From Euborellia annulipes (lineage: Eukaryota; Arthropoda; Insecta; Dermaptera; Anisolabididae): a stretch of 64,000 bases of DNA. Below the pieces are notes generated by a model that did no database searches, was not told the origin of the DNA, and worked only from the letters and a program-made list of their open reading frames with translations. This document shows positions 54,573 to 64,000 of this stretch, piece after piece (the stretch's first letter is position 1; each line of letters begins with the position of its first letter). The stretch lies in assembly GCA_023213315.1 (NCBI GenBank), contig JAKCPI010021848.1, positions 1 through 64,000 of the forward strand. Direction: 5' to 3'. A program made the translations under genes and the position numbers.

Positions 54573-54885
54573 GCGTTAAAATCTTAAAATATATTATAAT
54601 AGTTATTCCTTAAATAAGAATTAACATCTCAAAATAATGAAAAGCGTTAAAGTCTCCAGATAATATAAATAGATGTTGAATTATTGACAGGCGTAATATT
54701 GATAAACTCTTCAATTAATTAATTGAAAGGCGTTTAAATTCCAAAATATAATAATTAGTCTTTAAATAAGAAATAAAATCTTAAAATAATATTGAAAGGC
54801 AGGCGTTAAAGTCTCCAGATAATATGATGATTAAAAAATAGGCGTTGAAAACCTCAACTAATTATTGATAGGCGTTGAAAACCTT
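54573..54885 (+). repeat. Motif-bearing local repeat
   Basis: Motifs at 54573 (worn), 54644, 54730 (worn), 54803, and GCGTTGAAAACCT variants at 54842 and 54872. They sit in a repeated AACTCTTCAATTAATTAATTG / AAATAAGAA context, a fourth distinct surround for the motif. Confidence 0.8.
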
Positions 54886-55776
54886 TTAATATAATCAATA
54901 TAATCGATAAGTTTGTCAAACTTTTATCATCATCATGTCGTGCAAGATGATATCAAAATAATAAGTTGTTGTTGTTGTTTGATTGGACAAAAATTTTGAT
55001 CTTCGTGAAAGATAACTGTCAATTATTTATTGTCGTTTATATGGCGGATCCAAAAGTGGACCCACAAAAAGTTCACGGTGGCCTTGATCTTTGATTGATT
55101 GATAATGAAATGGGCGAGTCTCGAAGTTGTTTTTTTTAAGCTTATTATTTTTGATATTTCAATTTATTTATTCATTCAACCCTTAAATTATTAATTTTCT
55201 TTATAACTAGAGAGTTCTTTTTCTCTTTCTCTCTACTATTATCTTTTTTTTCGTAATCAAAAATAATCAACATAAATTTTAATATCATTTAATCCATGTT
55301 GTAATGTTTGTTATTACTTCGTTGATTTAACCTTTAGTGACACACAAAAAGAAAAAAAAACAAGATCCTTAAATGCTTAATTAAAAGGTTAATGAAATAA
55401 ATAAGACTAATATAGAGTGCGCCTTAAGGCTGATTTGCACAAGTACCACAAATTTGTTATTTTTTAGGATAATTGTAAAAACTATCGAGGATATGTGATT
55501 GTTTTTAGATTTCTTTCAATAAATTCTTAGCTTATTACTCCATGACGTTGTTCTTCCTTTGAATAAAAACTTTGGAAGCAAATGAGATCTTCAAAAAATA
55601 ATCTCTTTATTTTCTGATAAGGAAGAATTTTTTATTTAATAAAAATATGTCTTTGAAATATTTGTATAGGCTCTACTCTATAAAACTCATTTTATTAATA
55701 GTTTTCTAATTTTTTTTTTTATTACAATCTTCTTAGCCTCTCCATTCAATTATTATTTCGAAATATTAAAGTATTT
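54886..55776. other. AT-rich spacer
   Basis: A GTT microsatellite lies near 54966-54979. Nothing else recognised. Confidence 0.55.
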
Positions 55777-55998
55777 GGAGACTTTAATGCTTATTTATTT
55801 GGAGACTTTAATGCATATTTATTTGGAGACTTTAATGCCTATATATTTGGAGACTTTAATGGCTTTTGGAATTTATTTAGAGACTTTAATGCCTGTATAA
55901 TTTTATTTGGACGCTTTAATGCATGTAATGTTATTTGGAGACTTTAATGCATATTTATTTGGAGATTTTAATGCCTATATATTTGGAGACTTTAACTC
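55777..55998 (-). repeat. Regular 24-bp motif array, nine units
   Basis: GGAGACTTTAATGC-type units start at 55777, 55801, 55825, 55849, 55879, 55909, 55937, 55961 and 55985 (spacings 24, 24, 24, 30, 30, 28, 24, 24). The spacer is TATTTATTT-like. It reads on the minus strand relative to the 14-mer consensus. Confidence 0.92.
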
Positions 55999-56103
55999 CT
56001 ATCTGATTTTATTCTATAGAGCAAAAAGTCTACACATAAATAAGGCCATTTTTTTTTTTAACAAATTTAAAAATATCTGTGAACAAAGTGGACAAAAAAA
56101 ACC

Positions 56104-56138
<35 letters not shown>

Positions 56139-57416
56139 CAATCATCTTTTAAAAGATTGAATATTTCGCTTGTAGATTATGACCATCCACACGGCAAAGG
56201 TAATTAAATTCACACCCTGATTATTGAGTTGTCTTCTACTATAATTATGATAAAAATCTTGTCGAGAGACCCTATTTATTTTAGACCGCTATGCATATAA
56301 TTAATTTTAATATCAAGATTCCAAAATTCTCTAATCATAGACATGAACCCAAATGGGAGGGGGAACTCCCCCTCTCCTATAAAAAATCTGACAGCTCAAT
56401 GACAGGGCCTGTCACCCAAGGATAGCTAATTAAAATTACATCTTGATTAAAGATTAACCTCGACAAAGAAAGATACCTCCACAAATTGTCATCCTATTAT
56501 ACTGAGTAGATATTAAATACCGGAAGGAAGTTGACTAATGGACAAACAGACGGGTATTATATTTAATTATAAAATCTTTTTTTTATCCTTATAAACAGAT
56601 ATGACGAACGCACAAGTGTTTTCATAAATAAATAAATACTGGAATAATAGAAATATTATCTTAATAAATATTACTGACTAGCTGTACAGCACTCAAAATG
56701 GGCCTCATAAAGATTAATATCTGTAAGAAAGAAATTGTATTAAAAAATATATAAATTTTTGTTGATAATCAAATAGGCCTATTATAAGAAACTGGAGATT
56801 TTAATGCATTTCTGAATACATATTAATTGATTTATTTATTAGGCCTGCTGGCGATATTTTCTTTTGGTTGGAAGACATGATGCAATTAAATTTGATTATA
56901 TAAAACAAAAATTTCATATTCAATAAAAAAAAATACCGTCAGTCAAAAAAAAAAGAAATATTAAATTGACCTTGAAAAGTATTAAAATTAAATTTCAAAA
57001 AAAAAATCGCCTAGGGGGGGGCCAACTTCAAATCAAACTCTTTAATTATTATTTTAACTAACATAAAGTAGAGAAAGAGAGAGAGAGAGAGAGAGCAAAA
57101 AAATGCTAATAAGCCAATCGTTTCTTAAATAGCAAATTATGCTAATATTATGATGTTTGAATTTAATTAAGATACAAGAGAATTTTTGATTTATTATCTC
57201 TTTGTTTTTAATAACAAGTTTTTTTTTTCTATGATTATTGATATACTCATTTTAAAGCATAATGAGTAAATTATGGAGATGGAGCTTTTTTTTAATGTAT
57301 GTAAAAAATACTCATTAACTATTTTAGGAAGTTAGTAGTTAAATATATTCAAGTTTTTATGATGCTGGTTAATTAAATTCTACAATTCTAATCTATTTAG
57401 AAATATTAAAGTTTTT
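55999..57416. other. Spacer with T32 run and one lone motif
   Basis: A 32-T homopolymer lies at 56105-56136, a single reversed motif GGAGATTTTAATGC at 56794 and (GA)n at about 57071-57094. The sequence at 56340-56420 is somewhat GC-richer, with GGGAGGGGGAACTCCCCCTC as a short hairpin. No gene. Confidence 0.6.
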
Positions 57417-57734
57417 GGAGACTTTAACGCCTATTTAATTTTATTTGAAGACTTTAATGCCCTGATTTGGAGACTTAAACGCCTATTTACTTTTATTTGA
57501 AGACTTTAACGCCTATTTAATTTTATTTGAAGACTTTAACGCTAATTTACTTATTTGGAGACTTTAATGCCCATTTAATTTTATTTGGAGACTTTAACGC
57601 CTATTTAATTTTATTTGGAGACTTTAATGCCCTGATTTGGAGACTTAAACGCCTATTTACTTTTATTTGAAGACTTTAACGAATATTTAATTTTATTTGG
57701 AGACTTTAAAGCCCTGATTTGGAGATTTTAATAC
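57417..57734 (-). repeat. Regular 30/22-bp motif array, twelve units
   Basis: Units start at 57417, 57447, 57469, 57499, 57529, 57557, 57587, 57617, 57639, 57669, 57699 and 57721: spacings 30, 22, 30, 30, 28, 30, 30, 22, 30, 30, 22. The 30-bp spacing carries CTATTTAATTTTATTT and the 22-bp one CCTGATTT. The same 22 and 30 values recur in isolated pairs up to 36 kb away. Confidence 0.92.
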
Positions 57735-58364
57735 CTTTATCATAATAATAATATAGAGGGCCAAATAAACAAATATTGTAATACCGGTAATTCATTAATT
57801 AAAATTATTATAACTTTCAGAATTACATCCCTGTTTAATGGCCAATGAATGTTTGCCAATATTGGGTCATTTTTATCATCCATGACTCAGCCAGATATTT
57901 CCCAATCAAGAGGTATGATCATGGCTGACAACTCAATCAAGAGTTTGTCTCTTTCTTGGGTGACAACGCCGCCCGTGTTTTGTCAGAGGTCCAGTCAAAA
58001 GAAGAGTTTGCTCGAGTGGAAGAATTTGTTAACTAGTACCTATATATTAGAAAAAGGGAAATAATCTGAAAAAATAATGAATTTCAAAATCTACACCAAA
58101 ATGAAAGAGTTCTAATCATAATTGACTTATTCAGCAACTAGTTTGCCACTTTAGTGAGTGATTCTTGACTGACAAGTATTGGCCAAGGTTTGCTTTAGAT
58201 CTTGTGATGGCATTCCCTAGATATTCCTATATGTGAATGCGCCAGTATTAGAGCGTCAACTAGATATGCAGCCCGCATTACTCTAATAGTTTCAAATTGA
58301 GTTATTACAACATTAATTATTTAAAAGATAATTAAATTTTTCATTGTAAATGAGTTTTCATAAA
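57735..58364. other. Spacer, no gene seen
   Basis: Of higher complexity between 57840 and 58280. A 71-codon plus frame (57849-58064) has no recognisable domain, though its composition is less biased than its neighbours; a short exon cannot be excluded. Confidence 0.4.
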
Positions 58365-58510
58365 TCCTCATAAAATTCTCTACCCATTAAAAAACAAAAG
58401 CATAAAAATTCGTCAATTAGTTTCGGAGTATTTGCGTTAGAAAGGAAATTGTTAAAATTAAATCTTACAATTATTATTCAATAATTAATCATATTTATTA
58501 AATTTTAATT
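58365..58510 (-). repeat. Family A copy
   Basis: A reversed copy with an outer ATCCTCATAAAATTCTCTACC segment. Confidence 0.78.
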
Positions 58511-58558
58511 TGATAAATTATTAAATTTTTCAATTTCCCTTTTAATATAAAAATAAAT

Positions 58559-58595
58559 CCATTCAAGTCTCCAAACAAAAAGCATTGAAATCTCC
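58559..58595 (+). repeat. Last 14-bp motif pair
   Basis: CCATTCAAGTCTCC at 58559 and GCATTGAAATCTCC at 58582; both are worn. None is seen from here to the end. Confidence 0.75.
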
Positions 58596-59559
58596 ATATA
58601 AAGTTTTTTTTTTTTAATAAAGGCTGGTACCTAAAATAAGAGAAAGGTGAGTTATGAGATGAGTATGTGAATGATGATGATATATAGAACGATATCTTTT
58701 TATGATCCAAATGAAAGGATGTCATGTCCTTGAACAATTCATTTTTTTATGGGGGATGTCAAATAAAACAAAACGAAGAAAAAAAACCCATAAATACATT
58801 CACTACTCATGAATACAGGAAGAAAATAAGATCAAATCACTCTCTCTATTAGTCGTTGCTATTTCTATCAATTTACCAATCTATTCATGCATTAATAAAA
58901 TATTCATAATCTTTTTAGAATTTATAATTTCATTGCATGTTTATTTAAAAAAAATAAAACATGAAGAAATATGAATAATAAAAAAAAAATAATACTAATG
59001 TTAGATCTAAAAAGCAAAAATAATAAATTTAATTGTTAATTGATAATTAGATTTTAAAATAATTATTTAATTATTATAAAAGAATTTAATAATTATTAAA
59101 AGTATTATTATATATAATTTGACCCTTATTAAATAATTAAATAAAAATCATTTTAAATAAAGAATAAAATAAACATTGAGAGATTATTATTGCTGAAAGA
59201 ATATAAAATTATTGCAATAAAATTTAATAAAATATTCTTTTATTTTATGAATTGATCATTCATTTATGAAATTTAATTTGAATTTTTAAATTAAGTCAAA
59301 AAAAAAAAAAATGAAGTCAATAAATGAAGAAATGCATATAAATAATAAATAAGATAAATTAAAAAAAATTGTTTATTCTCTATAAATGTTCAAATGCCAA
59401 ACAAATAAAAAAAAAAAATGCTAATTAAAATAAATAAATTTTCATTGTTGCAATAATAAGCTCTGAAATTTAATTAAAAAGATTTTTCTCTAATTAATTA
59501 TTAAAAAAAAAAGACAAAAAATTCAATAATTATTTATATTAATTAAAATTAAAAATATT
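58596..59559. other. Very AT-rich spacer
   Basis: Mostly A/T with short runs; nothing recognised. Confidence 0.6.
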
Positions 59560-59700
59560 TATTATTAATTATAGAATAATAATTGTGATTATTTAATAAT
59601 TTTCATTTGTAATTCTCTCTTTTTGAATAACTGCGAAACTACTTGACGGATTTTCATACTGTTTTTTCCAATGAGTAGAGAATTTTACGAGGGTGATTTT
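59560..59700 (+). repeat. Family A copy
   Basis: A forward copy with TTATAGAATAATAATTGTG and CTACTTGACGGATTTTCATAC, ending TTTTACGAGG. Confidence 0.8.
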
Positions 59701-60284
59701 AGAAAAGGTTTTATTTATGGAAAAACTCAAAATTAGATTTATAAAATGAACACAAATTTATAAAAAGTACATGGCCAGCCGAGAACGAGTCACACAGCCA
59801 GTTATTTAATATCTCAGATTAGTATAATGCTAAATCCAGTTAGCAACCAAGAATTTGATACTCAACTAGATCCGAGAAGATAATTTAACTTTTATTATTA
59901 AAAGTGGCATAAAGGATGAATGAATACTCTCACTTTTAAAAAATATTTATTGTCCAACCTTGAAAGAAGACATAACTGCAATTTTATAGTCAAATTAAGT
60001 ATTTTAATTATTAAGCAATTAGAAAGCAAAATGGTTTATTGTTAACAAATGATCTAAATCATACAAGGAGAGAGAGGAGAAGGGAAACATCTTTCTCTCT
60101 CGCTCTTGCTCTTTTATATACAGTAAATTATAAGGATGGAGTGAATAATTATGTAAAATTTTTCTGACCTAAATTAAACACTCTGCTACAGTGGGAGTCT
60201 CTTGATATTTCAATTTTTTTTTTCTTTTTTATTTATAACGGCTTACATGGAAGATGACCTTCAAAATGTAAAGAAAAAAAATTT

Positions 60285-61110
60285 CGGAATTTTTCCGCAA
60301 TATCTCTTAAACAATGATTAAAATAGTCATTTAGAATTTTGTAGATAAAAAGATTTGCTACAACTTTGTAGTGAAGAATTTCTTTCTAAATGCAATAGTT
60401 AGGGAGCTACAGTGGTTTAAATTTCAAAATATTAAAATAAATGTTTAAAGTTTCTCCACTTTTTACGCCATATCTCTTTAACAATGAGGCTAATCATAAA
60501 AATAGTTATTATCATTTTTATAGATAATAAGATTTGCTACAAATGAGTAATGAAGAATTTCTTTCTAAATTCAATAGTTAGGGAGCTACGGTCGTTTAAA
60601 TTTCAAAATAATAAAATAAATGTTTAAAGTTTCTCCACTTTTTATGCCATAGCTCTTTAACAATAAGGCTAATCATAAAAATAATTATTATCATTTTTAT
60701 AGATAAAAAGATTTCCTACAACTTTGTAATGAAGGATTTCTTTCTAAATTCAATAGTTAGCTAGCTACTAATTTAATATTCTAAATAAGAAAATAAATTT
60801 TTTCACTTTTTCCACATTATCATTTAAACAATGCGATTTATAATAATCATAGCTATTATACTTTTGTAGATAAGAATATTTACAACAACTTTTATTTGAA
60901 TAACTTTTTTCTACATTCATAATTTAGTTAACTATAAAGGTTTAAATTTTTTTTTCAAGTTTTTACTAAAAATTAGACCACCGTAGATTATTAACCTTTG
61001 AGTTTAGAAAGAAATCTTTTAAATAAAAATTGTAGAAAATTTTTTCCTCTACACTAATGATAATAACTCTTTTTATGTTTGTTGTTATATTTAAAGAGAT
61101 ATTGTAGAAA
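60285..61110. repeat. Family D array, forward units facing a reversed unit
   Basis: Four forward units (TAGATA anchors at 60342, 60521, 60700, 60867; period about 179) carry ATATCTCTTTAACAATG, GATTTGCTACAACTTTG, AATTTCTTTCTAAATTC and TAGTTAGGGAGCTAC. From about 60955 the sequence turns into the mirror image (ACCACCGTAGATTATTAACC, AGTTTAGAAAGAAATC, TTTAAAGAGATATTG). Forward and mirror together could fold into a long hairpin. Confidence 0.82.
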
Positions 61111-61130
61111 AAAATTGAAATTTTATTGAT

Positions 61131-61699
61131 TGAAATTTTCTTTCAAAATAATTTCTTTTTATTTTTCAATCAGCTTCTGCATTCAACCAAGAAAAAAAAA
61201 ATTATATATAATTACGTCTTTTTTTTTTGAAATTTCCTTCTGTGTGTAATATATTTGATGCTCATCAAATTCAAAGAATAATTATAATTATTTTTGTGTG
61301 TTTGTTCTTTTCTCTCTTGTTCTTGCACAACATAATAATAATCAATCTTTTTCTGCTCTTGTTTTTTAGTTGATAATCTTTTTGAATGAATAAAATTTAG
61401 ATAAACATCTCTTGATCTTTTTTCTTTTATGGGAATTTATTATGACGTAAGAAGGAAGTGAAAATTTAATTAAGTTGTAAGTGCTGCTGCTTGCTGCTTC
61501 TTCTAATGCTTAAGCATTTGTAATAGATTGAGAATTAATAAAAAAAAAAAAAAAAGAAATGGTTGGTTGTTAAACAAAAGGTGCATAACACAAGAAAAAT
61601 AACGAGAGCATCATATCGAGTCAATCGTATTCAAATTACACCATCATTACAGATAGAGATAGAGATTTTATTAAGACGTTTATTTCAAACAATGGTGTT
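61131..61699. other. Spacer inside the family D region
   Basis: AT-rich, with CTGCTGCTTGCTGCTTC near 61483-61499. Nothing recognised. Confidence 0.5.
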
Positions 61700-62760
61700 G
61701 CCACTAGTAAAAATTTACTTTTCACATAAAATCTCGTTAACTAGATGGTTTATCATAATAATTGTTATTATCATTTTTGTAGATATAAAAATTTACTACA
61801 ACTATCATTTGAAATATTTTTTTCTCAATCTAATAATTAGCCAGTTACAAAGGTGAAACTGTTACGATTACATTTTTATTTATATAGATTTTGATTTTTA
61901 AACTACTCTAGTTCGGTAATTATTGAGTTTACAAAAAAATGTTTCAAATGTAAGTTGTCACAAATTTTCTCATTTATAAAAAAGATAATAACTATTTTTA
62001 TTCTACAGCTTCATATTAAAAAGGTATTGAGGAAAAACTGAAATTTTTTTTTGACTTACTTTAAATTTTAAACCCATTTATTTCGGTAACCATTGAGTTT
62101 ACAAAAAAAATGTTTTAAATGAAATATGTCCCAAATTTGCTTATTTATAAAAATGATAATAAGTATTTTAATGGTAAAACTCCTAGTTAAAGAGATATCA
62201 CTAAAAAACTAATTTTTTTCCTTTCTTCTAAATTTATTTTCAATTTTAAACCACTGTAAGTAGTTAACTATTAGGTTTAGAAAAAAATATCTCAAACAAA
62301 AGTTATTGTAAATCTTACCATTTATAAAAATGACAATAGCAATTTTTATTCTACAGTTTCATATTAAAAAGATATTGAGGAAAAACTGAAATTGCTATCC
62401 TTACTTTTTTACTTAGTTTAAATTTTAAACTACTGTAACTCAGTAACTATTGGGTTTACCAAAAAATGTTTTAAATGTAATTTGTCACAAATTTTCTTAA
62501 TTTATAAAAATGATAATAACAATTTTTGTTCTATAATACTTTAATAAAGAGATATTGAGGAAAAATACAATTCTAATCATTTCTTTTTTTATTTATTTTG
62601 AAATTTAAACCACTGTAGCACTCTAACTGTTAATTTTAGAATAAAATATTCCAAAAGAAAATTGTAGCAAATTTTGATGTCTATAAAAAAGATAATAACT
62701 ATTTTTATTCTAGGAGTAGATTTTAAAGAGATATAAAGGAAAAACCGAAATGATTAATCC
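61700..62760. repeat. Family D array, one forward then five reversed units
   Basis: A forward unit (61700-61860) resembles the one at 48270. Five reversed units follow, with TTTATAAAA-type anchors at 61972, 62144, 62321, 62501 and 62681 (periods 172-180). Each carries ATTGAGTTTACAAAAAAATG, TTGTCACAAATTTTC, AAATGATAATAAC and AAAGAGATATTGAGGAAAAA. Confidence 0.85.
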
Positions 62761-62796
62761 TTTATTTACGTAGATAAATGGCAAATAAAAAGTAAT

Positions 62797-63058
62797 AGTT
62801 CCAAATATGGTGAGGTGAGGACCAAGGACTTGTCACAGGCCTGACCCAGAAGAGTCAGCCAGCTGAGAAATTTGGACTGGGCCTCTTTTATGACGCAATC
62901 GAGGCAAGTGCCCCGCCCTTAGTGAGTTGAGTGCATGCATGCCACATGCAGACGACCTTTTGCCTGGACAGGTCGGTCGGTCGCCCGCCTCAACCGGTTC
63001 CTTTAAACTACTCTACCTACACACTCACATATGGCCTGGCCTGGTAATTTTGGCTATT
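62797..63058. other. GC-rich unique island
   Basis: About 260 bp far richer in GC than its surroundings, without repeat structure apart from GGTCGGTCGGTCG and a GCATGCATGCC palindrome. No open frame of note. A regulatory element or conserved non-coding sequence is possible; nothing in the sequence proves it. Confidence 0.4.
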
Positions 63059-63254
63059 ACCAAAAAATAAATATTACAAGGATAATATAATAACAACTTT
63101 TGCTTGCTAGGACGACTGACTGTCTTGGAAGAGAAATGAAATTTGGAAATCAAAGGAAGAAAAATAAATAAGTCGACCTCCATCTACACTCGACTCTTGG
63201 ACCACCTTCTTTTCTACTAATTTAAATGAGCAAAAAAAAAAATAAAATTTAATA

Positions 63255-63520
63255 TTTATATGATTAATTGTTGAATAATAATTGTGAGATTTAATTTAAT
63301 TTAATTTATTTAATTTTATTTATTTATTTAATTTTATTTATTTTATTTGTTTTTTTTTTAATTTAATTTTATTTATTTATTTTATTTCATTTATTTTATT
63401 TTATTTTATTAATATATTTTATATTAATTTTATTTATTTATTATTTTTAATACAAAACAAATTTTACGCATTTTTAATTTTTTTTTTTTTTTTTTTTTTT
63501 CAATTTTCTGAGTTTATTTT
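63255..63520 (+). repeat. Family A fragment running into TTTA-rich low complexity
   Basis: TGATTAATTGTTGAATAATA and ATTGTGAGATTTAATTTAAT are followed by ~200 bp of TTTAATTTTATTTATTT-type sequence and a 24-T run near 63477-63500. Confidence 0.75.
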
Positions 63521-63678
63521 ATTTTATAATTTAAAAGATTTTGAAAATTTAATTATTATAAATTTTAATAATAGCAGATTCCTAAATTTACATGTCAAGG
63601 TGCTTTCTTTTTTTTTCTAAGAAGAAAATGAAAAAAAGATGGACCTTTTTTCAAGCCATCTTTATTTAATGAAGCGAT

Positions 63679-63708
63679 GTTTCGATTCTAAATTGGGATC
63701 ATCTTCAG
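63679..63708 (-). repeat. Hammerhead-like unit
   Basis: Minus: CTGAAGA, T, GATCCC..GAATC hairpin, GAAACATCGC. A worn plus-strand unit ATGAAGACTTGACGTAAAGCC, then GAAAC follows at 63835-63860. Confidence 0.42.
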
Positions 63709-63963
63709 GTTGGCTGTTTAATAAAAAAAAAGTTAAAATTTATATATTTCATGTTGGCATTAGAAAAATAAGTTATACTTACTAATTTTACTCTTATATG
63801 AAAAAAAATAAATTTTTACTTTTTTTTTCATTCCATGAAGACTTGACGTAAAGCCGAAACGAAATGTCCCTAATCTAATTAAATGATATATAAAAAAAGT
63901 CCCAAAATGAATCCATCAGTTATCGGACCATATAATAAATTTTTTTTTTATTAAACAATAAGC

Positions 63964-64000
63964 CTGAAGATGATTCCAATCTAGAATCTCGAAACGTTGC
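63964..64000 (+). repeat. Hammerhead-like unit at the window edge
   Basis: CTGAAGA, T, stem GATTC/GAATC with loop CAATCTA, TC, GAAACGTTGC. Any right arm lies beyond the window. Confidence 0.42.

Noticed and set aside
55907..56152. GDFNA repeats as a real LINE endonuclease
   Set aside because: Only the five residues recur, no other endonuclease motif is present, 22-bp spacings break frame elsewhere, and isolated copies lie among stop codons. Kept only as a possible origin of the motif.
55777..57734. CRISPR-like array (regular short repeats with spacers)
   Set aside because: The repeat is 14 bp and spacers are 8-16 bp of repeated AT-rich sequence, not unique 30-40 bp spacers. The window is eukaryotic and there are no cas genes.
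63297..63520. Telomere or centromere satellite
   Set aside because: The TTTA/TTTTA pattern is irregular low complexity, not a defined unit.
1..64000. Bacterial operons, ribosome binding sites, phage or plasmid features
   Set aside because: No frame above 157 codons, pervasive microsatellites, SINEs and Helitrons; none of these categories applies.

Overview
This is a eukaryotic, strongly AT-rich window (long A/T homopolymers, CA/GT/TTTA microsatellites). It contains no intact protein gene, no canonical tRNA or rRNA gene and no bacterial gene organisation. The mixture of short non-autonomous DNA transposons, Helitrons, tRNA-headed SINEs and a decayed non-LTR reverse transcriptase fits an invertebrate animal, most likely an arthropod; I cannot name the species. 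It reads as intergenic sequence or the inside of a very large intron. Almost every open reading frame of 60-157 codons is chance sequence over simple repeats.

Layout. 1-2.3 kb: Helitron-like sequence with a GACT tract, an internal ~148-bp repeat and GC-rich terminal hairpins. 3.2-6.4 kb: two hAT-type elements with perfect 8-bp target duplications, with a tRNA-headed SINE between them. 7-13 kb: copies of an abundant repeat here called family A, a 135-bp foldback and a 677-bp inverted-repeat element (family F). 12.9-18 kb: a duplicated 380-bp repeat (C), a Helitron with both ends and a SINE nested inside it, and the first full family-B element. 21-34 kb: a field of a dispersed 14-bp motif (GCRTTVAAGTCTCC). 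34-36 kb: three neighbouring long inverted repeats. 36.5-37.4 kb: a dead LINE reverse transcriptase. 37.5-52 kb: dense families A, B, F, Helitron fragments and SINE pieces. 53.7-58.6 kb: the 14-bp motif returns, including two regularly spaced arrays. 60-62.8 kb: ~180-bp repeats arranged as opposed arrays. A GC-rich unique patch and low-complexity sequence close the window.

Two signals are the most unusual. (1) About 70 copies of the 14-mer lie only in 21.6-33.7 kb and 53.8-58.6 kb, with spacings that keep returning to 22, 24, 30 and 37 bp. (2) About 20 short dispersed units have the form CTGANGA - variable hairpin - CGAAAC, which are the two catalytic-core strands of a hammerhead ribozyme. 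In four copies the outer flanks also pair, with different sequences, as a stem I would. The third strand is compressed to a self-complementary ACGT in the best-matching form, so a dimeric hammerhead is the testable idea.

No gene network can be inferred. What can be read is relative age: a hAT copy sits in a motif-bearing repeat, a SINE sits in a Helitron, and a family-B element sits in a family-A copy.
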